Source: Alphaproteobacteria bacterium
GTDB taxonomy: Bacteria > Pseudomonadota > Alphaproteobacteria > Sphingomonadales > Emcibacteraceae
Length of the DNA: 5,822 bases
Assembly (NCBI GenBank): GCA_013152615.1
Contig: JAADGA010000113.1
Location: 1 to 5,822 of the forward strand
Reading direction: 5' to 3'
The translations under genes and the position numbers were made by a program. This document shows, piece after piece, positions 1 to 5,822 of the stretch. Position 1 is the stretch's first letter; each line of letters begins with the position of its first letter. The notes under the pieces were generated by a model. The model was not told the DNA's origin, searched no databases, and worked only from the letters and a program-made list of their open reading frames with translations.

Positions 1-2
1 CG

Positions 3-647
3 CGTATTATTGACCAAGTAGATAAGATGGCTAAAACCCTTACCAAAGACACTGCTGAACAATTTAAGGTACTACTTACAGAAGATAAAAGCCGTCGGTA
101 TTTATTAGATAAATGCCTTGGGTCAGCCAAAGTCATAAGTGATCAGGACCCCGAAAAATTGTTATCTTTTATGCGGCAATCATTAGTATCAGATATCCAA
201 AAGGAATCAGACAAGAAGATGGCTGTAATTGGGAGTGAGAAGAAGGCAGTTTTGGATGAATTATCGAGCACTAAAGAAAGATTAAAATTAGCTGAATTGG
301 AAGATAAAAAGCTTATTTTACATCATCTAAGCATAGTGAATAAAAAAGCCAAAATGATACAATGGGTAATAAAGGGAGCTATAATATTCATAATAGCCTT
401 AATATCGTTCAAATTACCAATTTCTGGAATTCCGCCAATACTTTTATCATTTTTTTCGGGAGCTATTATATTCGTGCTTCTATATATGCAAATTTTAGAT
501 AAGCCGGTAAAATTAGACAGATTATTTAAATGGTTAGCCACTGGACAACTAAAAAAATATGCAGAAAAAATAGGAATAGAGGAAAAACTCAAGCGCTTTA
601 GTCTTCCCTACGATGTTAAACGGGGCTTTACTTTAGATATAAAATGA
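3..647 (+). CDS. Hypothetical two-TM membrane protein, C-terminal part (5' end outside window)
   Basis: I do not recognise this gene. An ATG at 27 would give 206 residues, but the frame stays open upstream to the window edge (codons from position 3 read RIIDQVDK before that Met) and no good ribosome binding site precedes 27, so the Met is probably internal and this is the C-terminal part of a longer protein. Numbering from Met27: residues about 1-55 are mixed and charged; about 55-108 are rich in Lys, Glu and Leu and look helical or coiled-coil; two hydrophobic segments at about 111-130 and 135-156 are separated by a short turn (PISGIPP), giving a membrane hairpin; residues 160-206 form a basic tail. 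No signal peptide or catalytic motif is visible. The gene is AT-rich (roughly one third GC by eye), unlike the genes to its right, which suggests a separate, possibly horizontal, origin. It converges with the LysR gene. An effector or sensor role at the inner membrane is possible but unproven. Confidence 0.7.
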   Translation, partial: RIIDQVDKMAKTLTKDTAEQFKVLLTEDKSRRYLLDKCLGSAKVISDQDPEKLLSFMRQSLVSDIQKESDKKMAVIGSEKKAVLDELSSTKERLKLAELEDKKLILHHLSIVNKKAKMIQWVIKGAIIFIIALISFKLPISGIPPILLSFFSGAIIFVLLYMQILDKPVKLDRLFKWLATGQLKKYAEKIGIEEKLKRFSLPYDVKRGFTLDIK

Positions 648-702
648 TTTGACAGAGCCATTTATCAGTAATCACGAATGTATATTGTGGAGATGATGAT
701 GA

Positions 703-748
703 CAGGTGGGATAGTCAGTTTTTTCTGAGGTCATGGATTTCCCACCTG
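703..748. repeat. 9-bp inverted repeat at the convergent gene junction
   Basis: CAGGTGGGA at 703-711 is matched perfectly by TCCCACCTG at 740-748, leaving a 28-nt loop. Inside the loop lies a smaller TCAG-TTTTTT-CTGA hairpin (715-728). The right arm covers the last codons of the LysR gene. It sits where two convergent genes meet, so it could end transcription or protect 3' ends. Neither strand has a T-run directly after the outer stem, so it is not a standard intrinsic terminator. The rest of the 83-bp gap (648-730) holds nothing else I can name. Confidence 0.35.
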
Positions 749-1636
749 CTCGAACAGCCGGACTTCCTCCATCAGCCAGCTGGTGAAGGCGCGGATTTTT
801 GATTTGTCGGCGACGTGGGTTATATTGACGACATAATAGCCCATGCCGGTCGGCAGGCTGATGTCAAATGGTCGGACCAGATCGCCGGTTTTCAGCAATT
901 CCGACACCAGCGGCATCCGGCCGAGGGCAATGCCGTGGCCAAGGGTGGCCGCCTGAAGGGTGAGGTGGGCGTGGGAGAAACCGGGACCACGGCTATAATC
1001 AATACCCTTGATGCCGGCATCATCGAGCCATTCTTTCCAGCCAATCATTTTTTTATCATGGAGCAGTATATGATGCGCCAGATCGTCAAGGCTGTTCAGC
1101 GGTTTTTCGCCGGTTAATATTTTGGGGCTGCAGACCGGAAAAATTTCTTCGCTCAGAAATTTCTGGCTGGCGACCTGAGGCCACTTGCCATCACCGTAAC
1201 GCAGATCAATATCGACATCGCCGGCCTTCAATTGATCAAAATCCCGGGCCGTGACAATGATACGGAGGTCAATATTCGGGTGCCGCAGGTAAAATTTTTC
1301 CAGCCGCGGTATCAGCCAGCCCGAGGCAAAGCTGCTGAGCATGGAAACCTTCAGAATCTGGACCTCACTGTTGATAATCAGGTTGGTGGCATCGGCAATC
1401 AGGTCAAAAGCATTGATCAGCGGCTGGGTCATGGCCTGACCCTCTTTGGTCAGCAGCAGCCCCTTGTTATGGCGGCGAAACAGCATCACCCCCAGACGGT
1501 GTTCCAGCCCCTTGATCTGGTGGCTGACAGCGGCCTGGGTGACATTGAGCTCTTCGGCGGCGCGGGTGATGGAGAGATGACGCGCCACCGCCTCAAACGC
1601 CCGAATCGAATTTAAATTTGGCAGATTGCGTCCCAT
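731..1636 (-). CDS. LysR-type transcriptional regulator, GcvA-like
   Basis: A 301-residue DNA-binding regulator, the usual LysR-family length. Residues about 5-65 form the winged helix-turn-helix (LNSIRAFEAVARH, then SITRAAEELNVTQAAVSHQIKGLE and LGVMLFRR), close to the GcvA pattern. Residues about 92-295 form the periplasmic-binding-like effector domain; VDIDLRYGDGKWP (about 141-153), EEIFPVCSP (163-171) and GHGIALGRMPLV (233-244) are typical of the GcvA subgroup. The frame extends upstream to an ATG at 1696 (321 residues), but I chose the ATG at 1636: it starts directly at the conserved MGRNLPNLNS region and has an AGGGAT-like ribosome binding site just upstream, while 1696 has none. It is divergent from the thiolase-hyuA-hyuB operon and is its likely activator. 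Many GcvA-like proteins control pathways other than glycine cleavage, so I give no gene symbol. The ligand is unknown. Confidence 0.92.
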   Translation of the reverse strand: MGRNLPNLNSIRAFEAVARHLSITRAAEELNVTQAAVSHQIKGLEHRLGVMLFRRHNKGLLLTKEGQAMTQPLINAFDLIADATNLIINSEVQILKVSMLSSFASGWLIPRLEKFYLRHPNIDLRIIVTARDFDQLKAGDVDIDLRYGDGKWPQVASQKFLSEEIFPVCSPKILTGEKPLNSLDDLAHHILLHDKKMIGWKEWLDDAGIKGIDYSRGPGFSHAHLTLQAATLGHGIALGRMPLVSELLKTGDLVRPFDISLPTGMGYYVVNITHVADKSKIRAFTSWLMEEVRLFEQVGNP

Positions 1637-1712
1637 GATCCCTATCCCGGTTGAGTCTGTTGAGTTTACGTTAGAAATACTTATAGCGAGTGGCATAACA
1701 GACCGGGTATTA

Positions 1713-1740
1713 TTTATAGTATATTTTGTGTTTTATGCAA
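1713..1740 (-). promoter_or_regulatory. Candidate promoter of the LysR gene
   Basis: Read on the minus strand, TTGCAT (1735-1740) is a weak -35 box, followed after 16 nt by TATAAA (1713-1718) as a -10 box. The start point would fall near 1706, leaving a leader of about 70 nt before the ATG at 1636. A TATACT overlaps the same AT-rich stretch, so the exact -10 is uncertain. The operator at 1773-1787 lies a few tens of bases upstream, which would permit autoregulation. Confidence 0.35.
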
Positions 1741-1772
1741 TATCCATTTGTTTTATATAGGTTTTTTATGGT

Positions 1773-1787
1773 ATTAGTTTTTCTAAT
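1773..1787. promoter_or_regulatory. LysR-type operator ATTAG-N5-CTAAT
   Basis: ATTAG (1773-1777) and CTAAT (1783-1787) form a perfect 5-bp palindrome around TTTTT. T1774 and A1786 give the T-N11-A spacing of LysR-family sites, and CTAAT is the half-site described for GcvA, the subgroup of the adjacent regulator. The centre (1780) lies about 66 bp upstream of the predicted operon start near 1846, where LysR-type recognition sites normally sit. The activation half-site nearer the -35 box is not clear; the CTATCAAT at 1803-1810 is a weak candidate. Confidence 0.65.
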
Positions 1788-1809
1788 GACAATCATAAGA
1801 AACTATCAA

Positions 1810-1839
1810 TTGTTCAGGGGGTATTTTCCGGCTTATACT
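1810..1839 (+). promoter_or_regulatory. Candidate promoter of the thiolase-hyuA-hyuB operon
   Basis: TATACT at 1834-1839 matches five of six bases of a sigma-70 -10 box. The -35 position holds only TTGTTC (1810-1815) at 18-nt spacing, a poor match. A good -10 with a poor -35 next to a LysR operator is what an activator-dependent promoter looks like. The predicted start near 1846 leaves a leader of about 17 nt that contains the ribosome binding site. Confidence 0.45.
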
Positions 1840-1850
1840 GTTATTTTTGC

Positions 1851-1855
1851 AGGAG
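1851..1855 (+). promoter_or_regulatory. Ribosome binding site deciding the thiolase start
   Basis: AGGAG lies 7 nt before the ATG at 1863 but only 4 nt before an in-frame GTG at 1860. The spacing favours the ATG. Confidence 0.7.
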
Positions 1856-1862
1856 AAAAGTG

Positions 1863-3077
1863 ATGTCATACCTCGCGGAGATTCCCTACGGTGCTTACTG
1901 GTCCACGCCCTTTTGCCGGTGGCAGGGCAGTTTCTCAAATCTTCACAGCCTGAAATTTGCCGCCCATGTAATGAAGCAGGAAATCGCCCGGCGCGAGATT
2001 GACGGGATGCTGCTTGATTATGGCGTGCTCGGCATGTCGGTACCGCAGCAGCATGGCTTTTACGGCCTGCCGTGGCTGACCGGGATGGCGGGACTGGCCC
2101 ATGTCGGCGGGCCAACCATTGGTCAGGCCTGTGCCACCAGCGTGCGCTGCATTTTGAACGGCGCGCAGGAGATTGAGACCGGGCAGGCGACGGCGTCGCT
2201 GATTGTCACCGCCGACCGGGTATCGAACGGGCCGCAGGTTTATTACCCCAATCCTTTGGGTCCGGGCGGCACTGGCAAGCATGAAAACTGGACCATGGAT
2301 AATTTCACCTGTGATCCGCTTGGTGGTCATTCGATGCTGGCAACGGCGGAAAATGTCGCCCGGGACTATAATATCACCACCGCGCAGCAGCATGAGGTTG
2401 TGCTGATGCGTCAACAGCAATATGAGGCGGCGGTGGCTGATGACCATGGCTTCCACAAGCGCTTTATGACCTTGCCGTTCGAGGTGCCGAAGCCTAATTT
2501 TAAAAAGACCGCCAATCAGCTCGACGGTGACGAGGGATTGACGACCTCAACCGCAGAGGGGCTGGCAGGGTTACGTCCGGTGATGAAGGACGGCACCATC
2601 ACTTTTGGTGGTCAGACCCACCCGGCGGACGGTAATGCCGCGCTGATTGTCGCCACTGCGGACAAGGCGAAAGAGCTCAGTCAGGACAGCGCTATTCAGG
2701 TGAAAATCCTTGGCATTGGTCAGGCGCGGGTCGATCTCGCCTATATGCCCAAAGCAACGGTACCGGCGGCCCATGCGGCGCTCAATCAGGCCGGGATTAC
2801 CATGGCACAGGTGGACGCGGTCAAGACCCATAATCCCTTTGCGGTCAATGATCTTTATTTTGCCGCCGAGATGGGCAATGATATTACCACCATGAATAAT
2901 TACGGCTGCTCGCTGATTTGGGGCCATCCGCAAGCGCCGATGGGACTGCGCAGTGTGATTGAGCTGATTGAGGAGCTGGCGCTGCGTGGTGGCGGTTACG
3001 GATTATTCAGCGGTTGTGCCGCCGGGGACACCGGCATGGCGATCGTCATTCAGGTGACAGACAGGGGATCAAGATGA
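1863..3077 (+). CDS. Thiolase-family protein (acetyl-CoA acetyltransferase-like)
   Basis: A 404-residue cytoplasmic enzyme of thiolase length and fold. Thiolases cleave 3-oxoacyl-CoA with CoA, or run the reverse condensation. The nucleophilic Cys is Cys90 in QACATS (usual form CGSG or similar). His355 in WGHPQAPMGLR matches the GHP active-site loop, and Cys385 in SGCAAGDTGMA matches the C-terminal acid/base Cys, so all main catalytic residues are present. Two blocks are divergent: the usual NEAF motif reads HNPF (323-326), and the substrate loop before DG reads QTHPADGNA (251-259). This places it in a distant thiolase subgroup, close to proteins often labelled thiolase or lipid-transfer protein, so the substrate is open. 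No DUF35 OB-fold partner is seen beside it. The start is the ATG at 1863, preferred over the GTG at 1860 by spacing from AGGAG. It is the first gene of the operon; its stop overlaps the hyuA start by ATGA (3074-3077). In context it may cleave a 3-oxoacyl-CoA made downstream of a HyuAB-type carboxylase (inference). Confidence 0.88.
   Translation: MSYLAEIPYGAYWSTPFCRWQGSFSNLHSLKFAAHVMKQEIARREIDGMLLDYGVLGMSVPQQHGFYGLPWLTGMAGLAHVGGPTIGQACATSVRCILNGAQEIETGQATASLIVTADRVSNGPQVYYPNPLGPGGTGKHENWTMDNFTCDPLGGHSMLATAENVARDYNITTAQQHEVVLMRQQQYEAAVADDHGFHKRFMTLPFEVPKPNFKKTANQLDGDEGLTTSTAEGLAGLRPVMKDGTITFGGQTHPADGNAALIVATADKAKELSQDSAIQVKILGIGQARVDLAYMPKATVPAAHAALNQAGITMAQVDAVKTHNPFAVNDLYFAAEMGNDITTMNNYGCSLIWGHPQAPMGLRSVIELIEELALRGGGYGLFSGCAAGDTGMAIVIQVTDRGSR
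3063..3077 (+). promoter_or_regulatory. RBS and ATGA overlap joining thiolase and hyuA
   Basis: AGGGG (3063-3067) precedes the ATG at 3074 by 6 nt, inside the end of the thiolase gene. The ATGA at 3074-3077 holds both the hyuA start and the thiolase stop, a layout typical of translational coupling. It decides the start of hyuA against a longer frame that begins at 3014 with residues unlike the family. Confidence 0.8.
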
Positions 3078-5194
3078 GCCTTAAAATTGGCATCGATGTT
3101 GGCGGCACCTTTACCGACTTTTTTGTTGACGAGCCGGGCCGGGACACCCGCATTCACAAAACCCTGTCAACGCCGTCCGACCCGTCAATTGCGGTGATGA
3201 GGGGTCTCACCGATATTGCCGAGAGCATGGAGCCGCCGCTGACATTGGAACAGCTGGTCGCGACGATAGGCACCATTGTGCATGGCACCACCGTCACCAC
3301 CAATGCCACCCTGACCAGCACCGGGGCCAAATGCGGGCTGATCACCACCGAAGGGGTGCGTGATGCGCTCGAAATGCGCCGGGGTATCCGTGAGCAGCAA
3401 TATAATAACCGCTGTACCAATGTGGTGCCACTGGTGCCGCGTTATCTCAGGCAGGGGGTCGGCGGCAGGCTTGACCGCAATGGCAAAGAGACCGCGCCGT
3501 TAAATCTGGATGACGTCAGGGCGGCAATCGATTTATTCAAAACCGAACAGGTTGCGGCGGTCGCCATTTGTTTTATGAACAGCTTCACCAATCCGGATCA
3601 TGAGCAGCGCGCCGCAGAACTGGTGCGCCGGGAATTGCCGGAGGCGTATCTCACGGTATCGTCCGACCTGCTGCCGTCAATCCGCTTTTATGAGCGGGTC
3701 AGCACCACCGCGCTCAACAGCTATATCGGGCCGATCCTTGACCATTATCTTAATCAACTGCTCGGTCGGCTGAAGGAGATTGGTTTTGGCGGTATCCTGC
3801 TGATCATGCAATCGAACGGCGGGGTGATGACCCCGGAAATTGCCCGTGAAAAGGCGGCACTGACCCTGCTGTCCGGCCCGGCGGCGGGGCCGGGGGCCGG
3901 GCTGCAATATGTCAAGGCTCATGATCAGGAAAACTGTATCGTCGTTGATATGGGCGGCACCAGTTTTGAGGCCTCTCTGGTGGTCGGCACGCCGTTGGTG
4001 GTTAATGAAGGCGAAATCGACCGTAGGCGACTGGCGCTGCCGATGCTGGGTATTCATACCATTGGTGCCGGTGGTGGTTCGGTCGGCTGGCTTGATGAGG
4101 GCGGTCTGCTCAGGATGGGGCCGGAAAGTGCTGGCGCTGCCCCCGGTCCGGCCTGCTATATGAAAGGCGGCACCAAACCGGCTTGCACCGATGCCAATCT
4201 GGTGCTGGGCTATCTGGACCCGGATTTCTTTGCCGGTGGCACCATGACGCTTGATATTGCGGCGGCGCGTGACGCGATCGAACAGCATATTGCCATGCCG
4301 ATGGGCCTCAGCATCGAGGATGCGGCGGCGGGCATGTACCGCATTGCCTGCACCAATATGGCCCAGGGTATTCGCGAGATCACCATCAAGCGCGGCTTTG
4401 ATCCGCGGGAATTTCCGCTGGTGGTGGCGGGCGGTGCCGGGCCGACCCACAGCTGTCTTATTTGTGAGGAATTACAGATTCCGTTTCAGCTGGTGCCACG
4501 GGAATCCTCAATCCTGTGTGCGGCCGGGATGCTGATGTCTGACCTGCGTCACGACTTTGTCCACACTTTCGTCACCGCCTTAAAGGGCATGGACTGGGCC
4601 GCCCTTGGTAAAATTATCGCCGCCATGGTGGCGGAGGGCAATGATCTGCTGGCAGCGGAAAATATCCCGTCGGAACGGCGTAGCACCGTTATCAAGCTTG
4701 ATTGCCGTTATCTGCGCCAATATCATGAGGTTTCGGTTGAAGTATCGCCAGACAACATTGAGCAGCGTGACGGCGCGGCGATTGCCGCAGCGTTCCACCG
4801 GGAACATAACCGGCTGTTTGGCTATTCGCTCGAAGACGACGCCGATGCCCCGGTCGAGATTATTAATATCCGGGTGCAGTCGGTGGGAGAGGTGGCTAAG
4901 CCAACTTTCCGCACCGAAGAAAAATCAACTGCCGCTGCCAGCCATGCGGTCAAGGGTGAACGTTCGGTCTATATCCCCGCAGACAAGCAGTATCGTACGG
5001 TGGCGGTTTATGACGGTCATAAGATGACCCACGGCAATCATGTGACGGGGCCAGCGATGATTGAGCAGGTAACGACCGCCATTTTCGTTGATGACAAGTT
5101 CAATTGTGTCGTTGATAAATATGGCTCGTTTGCGCTGTATCGCAAGGACCGCCCCGAGCTGGTGGCCACTCTGCTCGAAGGAGAAAACTCATGA
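3074..5194 (+). CDS. HyuA/AcxA-type subunit, hydantoinase/oxoprolinase/ketone carboxylase family
   Basis: A 706-residue ATP-binding subunit, of the length usual for HyuA and the acetone carboxylase beta subunit (about 690-720). In this family it phosphorylates or activates the substrate with ATP, while the HyuB partner carries out hydrolysis or carboxylation. Visible motifs in order: IDVGGTFTD (7-15, N-terminal phosphate loop), HGTTVTTNATL (70-80), YERVSTTALNSYIGP (206-220), MQSNGG (245-250), SGPAAGPGAG (267-276), DMGGTSFE (292-299, second phosphate motif), GAGGGS (331-336), ESAGAAPGPACY (351-362), TDANLVLGYL (372-381), VAGGAGPTHS (451-460), then a C-terminal domain with RYLRQYHEVSVEV (545-557) and FHREHNRLFGY (574-584). 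All family blocks are present and the frame is intact. Two small departures from the usual form are Glu299 (usually Asp in GGTSFD or GGTSTD) and Ala356 (usually Asp in AGADPGPACY). The start at 3074 fits the family N-terminus and the RBS. Substrate class is not readable; a neighbouring thiolase favours a carboxylase over a hydantoinase. Confidence 0.92.
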   Translation: MSLKIGIDVGGTFTDFFVDEPGRDTRIHKTLSTPSDPSIAVMRGLTDIAESMEPPLTLEQLVATIGTIVHGTTVTTNATLTSTGAKCGLITTEGVRDALEMRRGIREQQYNNRCTNVVPLVPRYLRQGVGGRLDRNGKETAPLNLDDVRAAIDLFKTEQVAAVAICFMNSFTNPDHEQRAAELVRRELPEAYLTVSSDLLPSIRFYERVSTTALNSYIGPILDHYLNQLLGRLKEIGFGGILLIMQSNGGVMTPEIAREKAALTLLSGPAAGPGAGLQYVKAHDQENCIVVDMGGTSFEASLVVGTPLVVNEGEIDRRRLALPMLGIHTIGAGGGSVGWLDEGGLLRMGPESAGAAPGPACYMKGGTKPACTDANLVLGYLDPDFFAGGTMTLDIAAARDAIEQHIAMPMGLSIEDAAAGMYRIACTNMAQGIREITIKRGFDPREFPLVVAGGAGPTHSCLICEELQIPFQLVPRESSILCAAGMLMSDLRHDFVHTFVTALKGMDWAALGKIIAAMVAEGNDLLAAENIPSERRSTVIKLDCRYLRQYHEVSVEVSPDNIEQRDGAAIAAAFHREHNRLFGYSLEDDADAPVEIINIRVQSVGEVAKPTFRTEEKSTAAASHAVKGERSVYIPADKQYRTVAVYDGHKMTHGNHVTGPAMIEQVTTAIFVDDKFNCVVDKYGSFALYRKDRPELVATLLEGENS
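5177..5194 (+). promoter_or_regulatory. Strong RBS and ATGA overlap joining hyuA and hyuB
   Basis: GAAGGAG at 5177-5183 is a near-ideal Shine-Dalgarno sequence, 7 nt before the ATG at 5191. The ATGA at 5191-5194 contains both the hyuB start and the hyuA stop, consistent with coupled, matched synthesis of the two subunits of one complex. Confidence 0.85.
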
Positions 5195-5822
5195 GCAAAA
5201 TAGATCCGATTTTGCTGTCGGTATATGCCCGGGCGTTCAAATCAATTGCCGATGAAATGAGCATATCGGTGCAGCAATCAACCCGCTCACCGATATTATG
5301 CGAGGCCAAGGATTTCGTTACCGGGCTGTATGATGCCGACGGCAATATGCTTGAGCAGATGGAAAATTTGCCGATACTGGCGTTTTCGCTGGCACCGGTG
5401 TGTAAATATATCATTGATTATTATGCCGGTGACATTAACGACGGCGATGTGTTCTTTCACAATGACGTCTTTTCGATGGGCAATCAGAATAATGATGTCG
5501 CGGTTTACAAGCCGATCTTTTTTGACGGGCAACTGGTGGCGTGGTCGGCGGTCAAGGGTCATCAGGCCGATATTGGCGGCAATGTTGCCGGCGGCTATAA
5601 CCCCAATGCCACCGAAGTGTGGCAGGAAGCGCTGAGGATTCCGCCGATCAAGGTGGTGGAAAAGGGCAAATTGCGCAAGGATATCTGGAACCTGATTTTT
5701 GCCAATATCCGTTTTGATATTGTCCAGCACGATATGAAGGCGCAGATGGGCGCCTGTGTCATTGGCGAACGGCGCATGCTTGACCTGATCGGCAAATATG
5801 GTCTGGCGAGTTATCAGGATCA
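5191..5822 (+). CDS. HyuB/AcxB-type subunit, N-terminal part (3' end outside window)
   Basis: This frame has no stop before the window edge, so only the first 210 residues are seen; family members run from about 520 (hydantoinase B) to about 770 (acetone carboxylase alpha). Visible blocks: the N-terminal DPILLSVYARAFKSIADEM, RSPILCEAKDF (32-42), FFHNDVFSMGNQNNDVAV (88-105), VKGHQADIGG (121-130), EVWQEALRIPPIKV (142-155) and NIRFDIVQHDMKAQMGA (172-188). These match the HyuB family in order and spacing. The block usually reading NDPYxGGTHLPD in hydantoinase-type proteins is NDVFSMGNQNND here, pointing to a different subgroup, possibly the ketone carboxylases. His124 and Asp127 in GHQAD are candidate metal ligands by comparison with acetone carboxylase (from memory). 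It forms a complex with the upstream HyuA. Gene start is fixed by the strong RBS and the ATGA overlap. Whether a small third subunit (AcxC-like) follows cannot be seen. Confidence 0.9.
   Translation, partial: MSKIDPILLSVYARAFKSIADEMSISVQQSTRSPILCEAKDFVTGLYDADGNMLEQMENLPILAFSLAPVCKYIIDYYAGDINDGDVFFHNDVFSMGNQNNDVAVYKPIFFDGQLVAWSAVKGHQADIGGNVAGGYNPNATEVWQEALRIPPIKVVEKGKLRKDIWNLIFANIRFDIVQHDMKAQMGACVIGERRMLDLIGKYGLASYQD

Noticed and set aside
703..748. Intrinsic transcription terminator between the convergent genes
   Set aside because: The 9-bp stem has a 28-nt loop and no T-run after it on either strand, so I list it only as an inverted repeat.
1637..1696. A 20-residue N-terminal extension of the LysR regulator starting at the ATG at 1696
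   Set aside because: No RBS before 1696, residues unlike the family, and a better start with an RBS-like AGGGAT at 1636. The extension would also run across part of the promoter leader.
1935..2456. A 173-residue minus-strand frame opposite the thiolase gene
   Set aside because: No recognisable domain or RBS context, and it lies fully within a thiolase gene whose catalytic motifs are intact.
3014..3073. A 20-residue N-terminal extension of HyuA from 3014
   Set aside because: It overlaps the thiolase C-terminus and encodes Arg/His-rich residues unlike the family. The ATG at 3074 has an RBS, makes a standard ATGA overlap, and starts directly before IDVGGTFTD.
3677..4450. A 257-residue minus-strand frame opposite hyuA
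   Set aside because: It is low-complexity, His/Arg/Gly-rich translation on the reverse of a well-conserved gene, with no family motifs; a shadow of GC-rich coding sequence.
5296..5730. A 144-residue minus-strand frame opposite hyuB
   Set aside because: The plus strand encodes clear HyuB motifs through the whole stretch, so the reverse frame is incidental.
1..5822. CRISPR array, tRNA, rRNA or insertion sequence
   Set aside because: I saw no regularly spaced repeats, no tRNA-like cloverleaf, no rRNA sequence and no transposase motifs in reading the window.

Overview
The window looks like a piece of a Gram-negative, proteobacterial chromosome. An alphaproteobacterium is my best guess, from the GcvA-type LysR regulator, the GC-rich codon use and the hydantoinase/ketone-carboxylase type operon, but nothing here fixes the taxon. 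Two regions of very different base composition meet near position 700-730.

Region 1 (1-730) is strongly AT-rich. It holds the 3' end of a gene of unknown function. The reading frame is open to the left edge of the window, and the visible protein has a charged, coiled-coil-like stretch, two membrane segments and a basic tail. It runs tail to tail into the next gene. A 9-bp inverted repeat lies at the junction.

Region 2 (731-5822) is GC-rich and forms one functional unit. A GcvA-like LysR-type regulator is on the minus strand. It is divergent from an operon on the plus strand: a thiolase-family enzyme, then a HyuA/AcxA-type ATP-binding subunit, then a HyuB/AcxB-type subunit cut off by the right edge. 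Both junctions inside the operon are ATGA overlaps (3074-3077 and 5191-5194), so the three proteins are probably translationally coupled. The 226-bp divergent intergenic region holds a perfect ATTAG-N5-CTAAT palindrome with T-N11-A spacing. It is centred about 66 bp upstream of the start point predicted from a TATACT -10 box, which is the usual geometry of a LysR-type recognition site.

How the genes may work together (inference): HyuA/HyuB pairs include hydantoinases, 5-oxoprolinases and the ATP-dependent acetone and acetophenone carboxylases. A co-translated thiolase fits best with the carboxylase option: a ketone or similar substrate is carboxylated to a 3-oxoacid, activated to its CoA thioester by an enzyme not seen here, and split by the thiolase. 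The LysR protein would sense a substrate or intermediate and switch the operon on. The true substrate cannot be read from the sequence.
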